A DNA stretch of 8,010 bases from an uncultured delta proteobacterium (GTDB taxonomy: Bacteria > RBG-13-61-14 > DRUE01), in assembly GCA_903930515.1 (NCBI GenBank), contig CAIYYW010000341.1:1-8010 (forward strand), read 5' to 3'. This document shows positions 1 through 6,524 of the stretch, piece after piece. Below the pieces are notes generated by a model that ran no database searches, had not been told where the DNA came from, and saw only the letters and a program-made list of their open reading frames with translations. Every line of letters starts with the position of its first letter. Within the stretch, counting starts at the first letter, position 1. Position numbers and translations under genes: made by a program.

Positions 1-16
1 CCCCCCCCCCCCCCCC
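1..16. other. Poly-C homopolymer at the left edge
   Basis: Sixteen consecutive C residues open the window. A pure C run at the very edge most likely marks a contig end and a sequencing artefact, because two-colour Illumina chemistry produces false poly-G, read here on the other strand. A genuine phase-variable homopolymer cannot be excluded from the sequence. From here to the stop codon of the four-helix-bundle gene (17-142) I see no gene, tRNA or convincing terminator, only the heptamer array at 90-117. Confidence 0.6.
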
Positions 17-89
17 ATTTCTTGTCAAGCGCAAAATTGCAATGGAGAAAGAATCTTGGAAAGGGCATGAAAAGGACTGGGGTGGAAAA

Positions 90-117
90 AATCTCAGATC
101 TCAAAGCTCAAATCTCA
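90..117 (+). repeat. Heptanucleotide array A (4 x 7 bp, AATCTCA type)
   Basis: Four head-to-tail 7-bp units occupy exactly 28 bp. Units 1 and 4 are AATCTCA, unit 2 is GATCTCA and unit 3 is AAGCTCA. The array lies 26 bp beyond the stop codon of the minus-strand four-helix-bundle gene. It uses the same three unit variants as array B inside that gene, with units 2 and 3 swapped when both are read in the AATCTCA orientation. Comparable heptamer arrays (STRR elements) are known from heterocystous cyanobacteria; whether this family is related is unknown. Confidence 0.85.
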
Positions 118-142
118 GACTGAATTTAAGGAAGAGGGGGGA

Positions 143-625
143 TCAGGGCTTTTTGTGATGCTCGGGGAATTTTTGGTGGAGTTCTTCAAGGACTTGCTTT
201 TGGTCTTTTTGGATTTGGAAGTTTTTGCGTTCTTTGTCATCCAATCTGCGCTGGCCTTGGATTTCGGAATTTTTCAAGGACTCCATCCAGCCCCAGAGTT
301 GCCGGGAGATGCTTTCGGATTTGGTTATGAGATTTGAGATCTGAGCTTTGAGATTCGGCTCCAAACGGTTCAACACCAAAAGCATCGAGCGCACTTCCCC
401 GGCCGATCCCCGGCTGATATAAAGAAAGGACAATAGCTCGCTGGTGGTGCCGCGCTCAAAACCCTCGGCGATGTTGTTGGAGATGGAGAGGACGGCGCGC
501 TCAATCTGATCACAAAAGCTCCGTCTTCTCGACAATGGTCCATGGGCAGTCAGGCCGTCAATCGCTTCCGCCAGGTCCACCGCGTCCTTCCAGACCGGCA
601 ACTCTTCAAAGCGCTTGTATTTCAT
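143..625 (-). CDS. Four-helix-bundle protein (S23/IVS family)
   Basis: The product has 160 residues and belongs to the four-helix-bundle family first described from open frames in 23S rRNA intervening sequences and related to the Avd accessory protein of diversity-generating retroelements. Family hallmarks are the start MKYKRFEELPVW, the block ending SISNNIAEG at about 47-55, and SFLYISRGSAGEVRS at 66-80. The biochemical role of free-standing members is unknown; solved homologues are small helical oligomers, so nucleic-acid or protein binding is possible. I start at the ATG at 625-623, where the family motif begins; an in-frame ATG at 649-647 would add eight residues but lies in heptamer array C, so it is probably repeat-derived. 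Neither start has a clear Shine-Dalgarno. Residues 91-99 are encoded by heptamer array B. After about residue 118 comes a charged tail rich in K, E and Q, making the protein some 40 residues longer than the 110-125 I regard as typical. No 23S rRNA or reverse transcriptase is visible nearby. It is transcribed divergently from the kinase operon. Confidence 0.88.
   Translation of the reverse strand: MKYKRFEELPVWKDAVDLAEAIDGLTAHGPLSRRRSFCDQIERAVLSISNNIAEGFERGTTSELLSFLYISRGSAGEVRSMLLVLNRLEPNLKAQISNLITKSESISRQLWGWMESLKNSEIQGQRRLDDKERKNFQIQKDQKQVLEELHQKFPEHHKKP
328..355 (-). repeat. Heptanucleotide array B, inside the four-helix-bundle gene
   Basis: Four 7-bp units lie wholly within the coding sequence. 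On the coding (minus) strand they are AATCTCA, AAGCTCA, GATCTCA and AATCTCA. They are translated in frame from residue 91 as NLKAQISNL and continue a helix-like region between the conserved RGSAGEVRS block and the last helix. A 7-nt repeat gives a 7-residue protein period after 21 nt. In this orientation the unit has no stop codon in any frame, whereas its complement, TGAGATT, brings a TGA into every frame once per 21 nt. Confidence 0.85.
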
Positions 626-646
626 CAAGCCAATTCTACGGAGTTC

Positions 647-674
647 CATCTCAAATTTCCAATCTCATATCTCA
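647..674 (+). repeat. Heptanucleotide array C (4 x 7 bp, degenerate)
   Basis: The four units are CATCTCA, AATTTCC, AATCTCA and TATCTCA. This is the most degenerate copy, with unit 2 differing from consensus at two positions. It lies just upstream of the four-helix-bundle gene in the same orientation as array A, so A and C bracket the gene as direct repeats. Its first unit supplies the alternative upstream ATG of that gene. With the following TAAAA (675-679) it pairs with array D as an inverted repeat. Confidence 0.8.
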
Positions 675-728
675 TAAAATGGCGTACCAGTTCACCGAAC
701 GGGGTTGCGAGATGCTGTAAGAGTTTTA

Positions 729-756
729 TGAAATATGAGATCTGAGATTTGAGATT
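729..756 (-). repeat. Heptanucleotide array D (4 x 7 bp)
   Basis: On the plus strand the units are TGAAATA, TGAGATC, TGAGATT and TGAGATT, the complement of the AATCTCA family. It ends 36 bp before the kinase start codon, so it probably lies in or beside the promoter or leader of the operon. I could not identify a convincing -35/-10 pair here. Confidence 0.85.
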
Positions 757-792
757 GCGTTCCCGGCGTCTTTGCGCTAAGAATAAGCCTTG

Positions 793-2385
793 ATGATTGA
801 TCGCCAAGCCTCCAAGAAGTATGTGCTTGCCATTGACCACGGCACTTCCGCGGTCAAGACCTGCTTGTTCAACGCCGTCGGCGAGCTGGTTGGTTTTGAG
901 GCCCAAAAAATCCCGATCCAATTCTTGCCGGGCGGAGGCGCGGAGCAGAACCCCTCTGATTGGTGGAACGGCTTTCTGGAAACCGCGGGGAAACTGGTGG
1001 GGAGAAGATTGGTTCCAGTTGAGGATATTGTTGCGATCTGCGTTTCTTCCACTTTTTCCAGCACGGTTGCAGTGGACGAGAAGGGAAATCACCTGGGCCA
1101 ATCGCTGACCTGGATGGACTCGCGCGGAGGGTCTTATGTGAAAGAGGCGATGAAGGGGTTTCCCAGCCTGCAAGGCTACGGAATTTTCAAAGCGCTCCCC
1201 TGGATTTACAAGACCGCGGGCGCGCCCTCTCTTTCCGGCAAGGATGACCTCGGTCATATTTTATTCTGGAAATACGCGCGGCCGGAGATTTATCAAAAGG
1301 CATATATGTTTTTGGGCAGCAAGGATTTTTTTAACCTCAAGCTGACCGGAAAATTCGCGGCCGGATTTGACTCGGTGATGCTTTACTGGCTGACCAATAC
1401 ACGCGACATCAACCATATCTTCTATGACGACTGGCTGATCCGGAAGCTCAAGATTGACCGATCCAAACTGCCTCCCCTGAAACAGTCCACCGAGATCCTC
1501 GGATCCATCCTCCCCGAAGTCGCCGACCGGATCGGCCTGAGCAAAAACACCAAAGTGGTGATGGGATCCCCGGACCATCAATGCGCCGGCATCGGAAGCG
1601 GCGCGGTCCGGGATTTTGAAGGGCATCTCTATATCGGGACTTCCTCCTGGATCCAGTGCATTGTGCCGTTCAAAAAAACCGATATGTTCCATTCCATCGC
1701 CTCGTTCCCAAGCGGCATCCCGGGCAGATATTATTGCGTGAACGAGCAGGACCTTGCCGGGGGATGTCTCAATTTCCTGGTCAACAATTTGATCTACCAC
1801 AAGAACCCGCTCAATTCCGACGATCCTCCGGAAGATGTTTTTCAGAAACTGGACCAGATCGCGGAAAAAGTCCCGGCCGGATCAGGCAAGATCCTATTCA
1901 CTCCCTGGCTCAACGGCGAACGCACCCCGGTGGACAACACCACGATTCGCGGCGGCATTTACAATCTTTCAATGACCAGCAACCTGGACCAGGTGATCCG
2001 CTCGGTGATGGAAGGGGTGGCCTACAATAACCGATGGGCCTTGCAATATGTGGAAAAATTTATCGGGAGAAAAATGGATACGCTCAACATCGTGGGCGGG
2101 GGAGGAAAGTCCAAACTCTGGTGCCAGATTCTCGCGGATGGGCTGGACCGGGTGATCCGCCAGGTCAAAGACCCGATCCAGGCCAATGCTCGGGGAGCGG
2201 CCTTTATCGCCTCGGTGGGATTGGGCCTGATCAAGTTTGAAGACATCCCGAACTTGATCCGGTATTCCCAAACCTTCACGCCCAACCCGGAAAACCGTAA
2301 AATTTATGACGAGCTATTCAGGGAATTTGTGCGGATTTATAAATGCAATAAAAAGATTTTCCAGAGATTGAACCGGATAACTTAA
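793..2385 (+). CDS. FGGY-family carbohydrate kinase, xylulokinase-like
   Basis: This 530-residue protein is an ATP-dependent cytoplasmic sugar kinase of the FGGY family, which phosphorylates ketoses and polyols. The N-terminal actin-like domain opens with the phosphate-binding motif AIDHGTS (D15, G17, T18, S19) and carries WMDSRG at 107-112. The likely catalytic base is D261 in GSPDHQCAGIGSG. The C-terminal domain has the nucleotide-binding stretch GGGGKSKLW (435-443) followed by QANARGAA. Overall layout is closest to xylulokinase (XylB), but the loop equivalent to the QMHG substrate motif of XylB reads SSTFSST (85-91), so the sugar is uncertain. It does not look like rhamnulokinase RhaB. I chose ATG 793; a TTG directly before it (790) is also in frame, and neither has a good Shine-Dalgarno. 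It is the first gene of the apparent operon, 21 bp before the rhamnosidase. A role in processing a ketose released by neighbouring enzymes is inference. Confidence 0.85.
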   Translation: MIDRQASKKYVLAIDHGTSAVKTCLFNAVGELVGFEAQKIPIQFLPGGGAEQNPSDWWNGFLETAGKLVGRRLVPVEDIVAICVSSTFSSTVAVDEKGNHLGQSLTWMDSRGGSYVKEAMKGFPSLQGYGIFKALPWIYKTAGAPSLSGKDDLGHILFWKYARPEIYQKAYMFLGSKDFFNLKLTGKFAAGFDSVMLYWLTNTRDINHIFYDDWLIRKLKIDRSKLPPLKQSTEILGSILPEVADRIGLSKNTKVVMGSPDHQCAGIGSGAVRDFEGHLYIGTSSWIQCIVPFKKTDMFHSIASFPSGIPGRYYCVNEQDLAGGCLNFLVNNLIYHKNPLNSDDPPEDVFQKLDQIAEKVPAGSGKILFTPWLNGERTPVDNTTIRGGIYNLSMTSNLDQVIRSVMEGVAYNNRWALQYVEKFIGRKMDTLNIVGGGGKSKLWCQILADGLDRVIRQVKDPIQANARGAAFIASVGLGLIKFEDIPNLIRYSQTFTPNPENRKIYDELFREFVRIYKCNKKIFQRLNRIT

Positions 2386-2395
2386 AGATTTCAAA

Positions 2396-2401
2396 AGGAG
2401 G
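2396..2401 (+). promoter_or_regulatory. Shine-Dalgarno of the rhamnosidase gene
   Basis: A perfect AGGAGG stands 5 nt before ATG 2407 in the 21-bp gap after the kinase stop. It fixes the rhamnosidase start and contrasts with the kinase's weak ribosome-binding site, so the rhamnosidase may be translated more strongly than the first gene. Confidence 0.85.
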
Positions 2402-2406
2402 GCGGG

Positions 2407-5121
2407 ATGAAAAAAATAATCAGTTTTGTCATCGGGATATTGCTGGCCGGCCTGGCGTTTTCCAGCGCGCCGGAATCGCAGGTCGCGGTGAATTTAACCG
2501 TGGAATATCAGGCCAATCCCCTGGCGATTGACACTGCGCATCCGAGATTTTCCTGGCAAATTCAAAGTTCAGGACGCGGGGCGATGCAGGGCGCGTATCA
2601 ACTCCTGGTTGCGGAGAGCAAGCCGGGCCTGGAATCCGGAAAATTTCTCTGGGACAGCGGCAAGGTCTTGTCCGATCAAAGTGTCGCGATTCCCTATCAA
2701 GGTTCCGCGCTCAAGAGCAAGACCGATTATTTCTGGAAGGTGAGGGTTTGGAATCAGGACGGAAAGCAGATGCCGGACAGCGCAACCGGTTTTTTCCGGA
2801 CCGGGCTTCTGGATCAAAGGGATTTGCTCGCGAAATGGATTTGGGAGGACGCCCGGATCAAGATCAATGACTACGCCTATTTCCGAACCGAGATAAATTT
2901 GACGGACGATCCGGAGTCTGCTTTCGCGATTGCCTCCGCGCACAACCACTACCTTCTTTTCATCAACGGCCGGCAGGTTTCCGGCTATGTCAGCCCGGGA
3001 GAGAGCGATCCCTTCAAGTCAAAGCTCTATGTCGCCTACGACCTCGCCCCATTCTTGAACAAGGGCAAAAACGCGATTGCGGCGATTGCCCATTACAAGG
3101 GCGATGACGGACAGAATTACCTCAGCGGCACGCCCGGTTTCCTTTTTGAAGCTGACCTCAAGTTGAAAGGCGGCCGGGAAATGGTGGTAACCAGCGGTCC
3201 GGACTGGAAGGTTTTGGCGCATACGGCTTATGACGAAAGCGCGCCGTTCCTGAGCAAGCGCAAACACACCTCCGCGGAATATTTTGACCGCCGCCAGGAA
3301 CCTTCCGGATGGACCGCTCCGGGGTTTGATGACTCGGCCTGGAAAAACGCGGTTGCGGTGAATCCCGGATACCGTTTGCGGGCGCAATATATGCCGGAAA
3401 GCGCGGTTGACCGGTTGCTGGTTCCGGCTGAGCCGAAAAAGCCGGCGCCCGGGGTTTATTTGTTCAAGCTGCCGCAGGAAATCGGGGGTTGGGCCAGGAT
3501 CAGCGCGCAGGCTCCCGCGGGCACGGCGGTGAAGATGCGCTACTCCGACCGGCTCTTTCTCGGCCGCGCCTATCACGGAGCAGCTGACGAGGCGACCAAA
3601 ACTTATTATGACCAATACACTTTTGCCGGAACCGGCGTGGAAACCTGGGAGCCGGGGTTTGGGTATCGCGGGTTCAGATACATTGAAGTCACCGGGTTCC
3701 CGGACAAGCTGACGCCGGAAAACATCAAGGGAGTGTTCGTGCACACCGACTTGAAACCCACCGCTGCCTTTGAGACTTCCAATCCGCTCCTAAACCGAAT
3801 TTATGAAATCTCGGTCCACACTCAGGCCCTGGGAATGGTCGGGCAACTGGTGGACTGCGTGAACCGCGAGCAGAGCCAGTGGCACGCGGACGCGGAAATA
3901 GAATCGGGAACGGTCTTTTACAATTTTTACGACCCGCAAATCGTGCGCAAGACCCTGGTGGATTTGAAGGACGGACAGTTTGAAGACGGCCGGATGAATG
4001 ACTTTTATCCCTCGTCCCGCCGCGATTTCAATTACATACCGGAATGGGATATGCGCTATCTGCCCATGCTCTGGCGCACATATTATTATTATAATGACCG
4101 CTACATTTTGGAGGAGACCTGGCCGGCGGTGGAAAAGCTGATCGGGTTTTATCTGGGGGAGATTGATCAGACCGGTCTGGTGAAAAAAAGCAAGGCCTGG
4201 CACATCAGCGACTGGCCCGAGGATTTCGCCAGGATGGACCAGAAGGGAGACTACCTGACGGTTGAGAACCTGATTTTCTATGACGACCTGGTCAAGGCCG
4301 CGGAGATCGCTAAAATTTTGGGCAAGGACGAAGCCGGGCAGAAATATCGCGCGGCCGCGGAAAGCCTTAAAAACGCGATCAACAAGAACCTCTATGACCC
4401 GGCGGCCAAGGCATACCTGGATTGCCTGCCTTCCAAGGCGCATCACCAGGCCGCGAGCGGGCTCGCGCTCCAGGTCGGGGCAGTGCCAGAGCTTGAGCAA
4501 GAGGCGGTGATAAATTATATAAAAAGTCAGGGCTTCGGAAGTTCCATCGTGCTCGCCTACAACCTGTTTGAGGCGCTCTATGACAACGATCAGGGAGAGT
4601 TCGCCTATCAACTGGTGAACAGTGAAAACTTCCCGGGCTGGGGATATATGCTCAAGAACGGAGCCACCAGCACCTGGGAGGGATGGACCGGACTGGTCGG
4701 AGAAACCTACGAGCATCCCTTTGCCGCGTTTATGGCCCGATTCTTCATCAGCGGCATCAGCGGGATCAAGCCGGGAGCCCCGGGATGGAAGCTCATTGAG
4801 GTCCGGCCGCATGTGGATGGCGATTTGAAATGGGCCAAGGCAACCATCAAGATTCTACCCGGCGAGGTTTCCTCGGCTTGGGAGAAAACCGGGAACGGCT
4901 TGAAACTTTCCGTCCGCATCCCCGGCAACACCCGGGCCAAGGTAAGCCTGCCCACGATGGGCAAGGAAAAGGTCTTGATGTTCGAGGGTGACAAGCAGAT
5001 CTGGCCGGAACTGCCCGAGGCGGGCAAGGGCGAAATCTCCTATCTGGCGAAGGACAAGAATTATGTTACTTTTATGGTGGGCGCGGGGGAGTATTCGTTC
5101 CGGGTAGAGGCAGCGCAGTAG
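2407..5121 (+). CDS. Secreted GH78 alpha-L-rhamnosidase
   Basis: This 904-residue protein is predicted to hydrolyse terminal alpha-L-rhamnose from glycosides or polysaccharides outside the cytoplasm. Residues 1-21 form a Sec signal peptide (KK, hydrophobic core, cleavage near FSSA) without a lipobox cysteine. Next come an Ig-like N-terminal domain with the hallmark PLAIDTAHPRFSWQ, a rhamnosidase N domain around 178-245 (HNHYLLFINGRQV), a concanavalin-like domain from about 348, the (alpha/alpha)6 catalytic domain from about 453, and a C-terminal beta domain from about 783. Catalytic-site acids are in place: D483, E488, W492 and D495 have the spacing of Asp567, Glu572, Trp576 and Asp579 of Bacillus RhaB, and E758 in GATSTWEGW matches Glu841. 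The motif is divergent: DCVNRE replaces the usual DCPxRE, and SQWHADA replaces the usual GWxGDA. H770 in the following YEHPFAAF block matches a conserved family position. Length is normal for the family. It lies between the kinase and the C45 genes, and the last base of its TAG stop belongs to the next gene's Shine-Dalgarno. No L-rhamnose isomerase or aldolase is visible in the window. Confidence 0.93.
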   Translation: MKKIISFVIGILLAGLAFSSAPESQVAVNLTVEYQANPLAIDTAHPRFSWQIQSSGRGAMQGAYQLLVAESKPGLESGKFLWDSGKVLSDQSVAIPYQGSALKSKTDYFWKVRVWNQDGKQMPDSATGFFRTGLLDQRDLLAKWIWEDARIKINDYAYFRTEINLTDDPESAFAIASAHNHYLLFINGRQVSGYVSPGESDPFKSKLYVAYDLAPFLNKGKNAIAAIAHYKGDDGQNYLSGTPGFLFEADLKLKGGREMVVTSGPDWKVLAHTAYDESAPFLSKRKHTSAEYFDRRQEPSGWTAPGFDDSAWKNAVAVNPGYRLRAQYMPESAVDRLLVPAEPKKPAPGVYLFKLPQEIGGWARISAQAPAGTAVKMRYSDRLFLGRAYHGAADEATKTYYDQYTFAGTGVETWEPGFGYRGFRYIEVTGFPDKLTPENIKGVFVHTDLKPTAAFETSNPLLNRIYEISVHTQALGMVGQLVDCVNREQSQWHADAEIESGTVFYNFYDPQIVRKTLVDLKDGQFEDGRMNDFYPSSRRDFNYIPEWDMRYLPMLWRTYYYYNDRYILEETWPAVEKLIGFYLGEIDQTGLVKKSKAWHISDWPEDFARMDQKGDYLTVENLIFYDDLVKAAEIAKILGKDEAGQKYRAAAESLKNAINKNLYDPAAKAYLDCLPSKAHHQAASGLALQVGAVPELEQEAVINYIKSQGFGSSIVLAYNLFEALYDNDQGEFAYQLVNSENFPGWGYMLKNGATSTWEGWTGLVGETYEHPFAAFMARFFISGISGIKPGAPGWKLIEVRPHVDGDLKWAKATIKILPGEVSSAWEKTGNGLKLSVRIPGNTRAKVSLPTMGKEKVLMFEGDKQIWPELPEAGKGEISYLAKDKNYVTFMVGAGEYSFRVEAAQ

Positions 5122-5125
5122 GAGG
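5120..5125 (+). promoter_or_regulatory. Shine-Dalgarno pointing to an ATA start codon
   Basis: AGGAGG overlaps the TAG stop of the rhamnosidase gene (5119-5121), an arrangement favouring translational coupling. Five A residues follow, then ATA at 5131-5133. No ATG, GTG or TTG lies in the reading frame between the stop codon and a TTG at 5173. The spacing matches the rhamnosidase gene's own 5-nt spacer, so ATA occupies the place of the initiator. Confidence 0.75.
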
Positions 5126-5130
5126 AAAAA

Positions 5131-6450
5131 ATAGAACGCAGAAACATATTTTGGGCGGTAATCGCATGGGCGTTGATCGGCGTCGGCGCAGTTGCGCAGG
5201 CCGAGACGCTCGGGGTTTGCCGGACCAGGAGCGGCACCGGCTGGCTGGAAAAGACCGGGCAGGGGGACCTGGTACTCCATTTGCAGGGGTCTTATTACGA
5301 CATGGGATTTGAGCACGCCACCCTCCTGCGCGACCAGACCCAGGCTGCAGTGCGCTCCCTCAAATACACCATCCACAAAAAGACGCCGTTGCTGCCAAGC
5401 TCCTGGGTGATCGGCGCGATTGACAAATTTGTTTTTCAGAAAGAGGCTCCTTACCTTCCCAGGGAATACCTCGAGGAGATGCAAGGGCTGGCCGACGCAA
5501 GCGGGGTGGACCTCAAAATCATCCATGCGGCGCAGGCGCTCACCTACCTGACCAGTTGCGAGACCGCCGCGGCCTGGGGGCCCGCTACCAGGGACGGCGC
5601 GCTTTATTTCATCCGGAGCAATGACGACTTTGTTTCCATTGATCCCCAGACCAAGGCCTCTTTCAACGATCTCAAGATGATCGTGATCTATCAGCCGCTC
5701 AATGAAATCCCTTATCTGATCGTGAACCTTCCCGGGCTGATCGGCGCCAGCGACGGGATCAACGCCGAGGGCATTGCCATCGGCAACATGTCGCTCCCGA
5801 GCCGGTACGAGACCGCGGCCGGGGTGCCCATGCAGTTCCGGATCAAGCAGACCCTGGCCCAGGCGCACAACCTGGACGAGGCGATTAAATGGATGAGCGT
5901 GAAGCCGTTCGAGGGCGGATATAATTTCATTGTGGCGGACGCGAAGATACCCTCGGCCAAGGCGATTGAAATGGACTCCGAGAAGATTTATGTGGGCGGT
6001 TGGAACGGCCCGGCCGAGTCCTACCATTATGTTTTCAACGGAGTGGAATTCAAGCAGCAACCCATGAATGGATTGATCATGCGCGCCAATCACCCGCTCA
6101 GCCAGGAGCTGATGGCGGACTTCAAGGAAGACCTTGATTACGGCGGCAAAAACTATACCAGCGGCCCGCGTTACCTGGATCTGCGCCAACGGCTGCTCAA
6201 GGAATACGGAGCGCTGGACCTGGTGAAAATGTTTGAGATCATGCGCGCCTCGTATCAGCGCATGGATTACGGCGACGGACCCACCATGGGCGCGTCCACC
6301 CACCAGCTCGCGTTCGCGCCCAAAACCGGCGACCTCCTCATCGCCTTCTCCAAGGGCGACCCCATGAAGCTCGGCCGCAAAAAGGCCAGCGCGTTCAATC
6401 AGCCGTATCATCGGTATAACTTTTTTGCGTTGCTGGCGGAGAGGCCGTGA
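5131..6450 (+). CDS. Secreted C45-family Ntn hydrolase, copy 1 (ATA start)
   Basis: The 439-residue product resembles the C45 peptidase / acyl-CoA:6-APA acyltransferase family: Ntn hydrolases that cut themselves before a cysteine and then cleave or transfer amide or ester-linked acyl groups. Read from ATA 5131 it has a good signal peptide: ERR n-region, hydrophobic core, AQA cleavage after residue 24. Starting at TTG 5173 would leave only ten residues with no charged n-region, so 5131 is preferred despite the unusual codon. The propeptide has the family motif GSYYDMGFEHATLL; the second glycine expected there (see copy 2, GFEQG) is replaced by alanine. The proposed nucleophile is C143 in TSCETAAAWGPATRDG, with R162, D165 and N320 (RANHPLS) as other likely active-site residues. 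Maturation would give chains of about 118 and 297 residues. The residue before the cysteine is Ser, not the Gly of the fungal enzyme. Substrate is unknown. It follows the rhamnosidase by 9 bp and shares long conserved blocks with copy 2, including KxYVGGWxGPAE. Confidence 0.8.
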   Translation: MERRNIFWAVIAWALIGVGAVAQAETLGVCRTRSGTGWLEKTGQGDLVLHLQGSYYDMGFEHATLLRDQTQAAVRSLKYTIHKKTPLLPSSWVIGAIDKFVFQKEAPYLPREYLEEMQGLADASGVDLKIIHAAQALTYLTSCETAAAWGPATRDGALYFIRSNDDFVSIDPQTKASFNDLKMIVIYQPLNEIPYLIVNLPGLIGASDGINAEGIAIGNMSLPSRYETAAGVPMQFRIKQTLAQAHNLDEAIKWMSVKPFEGGYNFIVADAKIPSAKAIEMDSEKIYVGGWNGPAESYHYVFNGVEFKQQPMNGLIMRANHPLSQELMADFKEDLDYGGKNYTSGPRYLDLRQRLLKEYGALDLVKMFEIMRASYQRMDYGDGPTMGASTHQLAFAPKTGDLLIAFSKGDPMKLGRKKASAFNQPYHRYNFFALLAERP

Positions 6451-6458
6451 GTGAACAA

Positions 6459-6486
6459 AATTATAAATTGTAAATTATGAATTATA
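6459..6486 (+). repeat. Heptanucleotide array E (4 x 7 bp, AATTATG type)
   Basis: Four 7-bp units in the 74-bp spacer between C45 copies 1 and 2: AATTATA, AATTGTA, AATTATG and AATTATA, then a looser AAATCAT. Copy number and period equal those of the AATCTCA arrays at the left of the window, but the unit differs. The ATG in the third unit creates a spurious upstream in-frame start (6477) for copy 2. Confidence 0.8.
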
Positions 6487-6510
6487 AAATCATGCGAGAA
6501 CCGCATTTGG

Positions 6511-6515
6511 GGAGG
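6511..6515 (+). promoter_or_regulatory. Shine-Dalgarno of C45 copy 2
   Basis: GGAGG lies 9 nt before ATG 6525. This decides the start: the in-frame ATG at 6477 comes from the heptamer array, lacks a ribosome-binding site and would put 16 mostly polar residues before the signal peptide. Confidence 0.85.
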
Positions 6516-6524
6516 AAAGATAAA

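Larger units (their letters stand above)
647..756. repeat. 33-bp imperfect inverted repeat (arrays C and D) with 44-nt loop
   Basis: Positions 647-679 and 724-756 are reverse complements at 28 of 33 positions by my count. The match includes all four heptamers plus a TAAAA/TTTTA extension at the loop side, so the similarity goes beyond the heptamer consensus. The loop, 680-723, contains a small GTTC-ACC-GAAC hairpin. A transcript across it could form a long AU-rich stem. It occupies the divergent region between the four-helix-bundle gene and the kinase gene, so it could be a decayed mobile-element remnant or affect leader RNA structure; neither is shown. Confidence 0.7.

Noticed and set aside
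1-16. Phase-variable poly-C tract
   Set aside because: It lies at the extreme window edge with no open frame across it, so an assembly or sequencing artefact is the simpler explanation.
143-649. 23S rRNA intervening sequence or diversity-generating retroelement
   Set aside because: The protein family is associated with both, but no rRNA sequence flanks the gene and no reverse transcriptase or template/variable repeat pair is visible in the window.
705-733. Sigma-70 promoter for the kinase operon (TTGCGA, 17 nt, ATGAAA)
   Set aside because: The -10 element is poor and the region is dominated by repeats, so a match of this quality is expected by chance.
90-756. CRISPR array
   Set aside because: The repeated units are 7 bp and directly adjacent, the arrays are hundreds of bases apart and in alternating orientation, there are no regular spacers and no cas genes are visible.
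625-1257. Long minus-strand open frame overlapping the kinase
   Set aside because: It is antisense to a clear FGGY kinase, resembles no family I know, and part of it is translated repeat. The same applies to the other long antisense frames under the rhamnosidase and C45 genes (3019-3744, 3790-4812, 4855-6411, 6573-7793), which arise from GC-rich codon bias.
6477-6524. Upstream ATG as the start of C45 copy 2
   Set aside because: This ATG is created by heptamer array E, has no Shine-Dalgarno, and would displace the signal peptide; ATG 6525 has GGAGG 9 nt upstream.
6451-6524. Transcription terminator between C45 copies
   Set aside because: The spacer is AT-rich but has no GC-rich stem followed by a T run, and the downstream gene has only a ribosome-binding site, consistent with one transcript.
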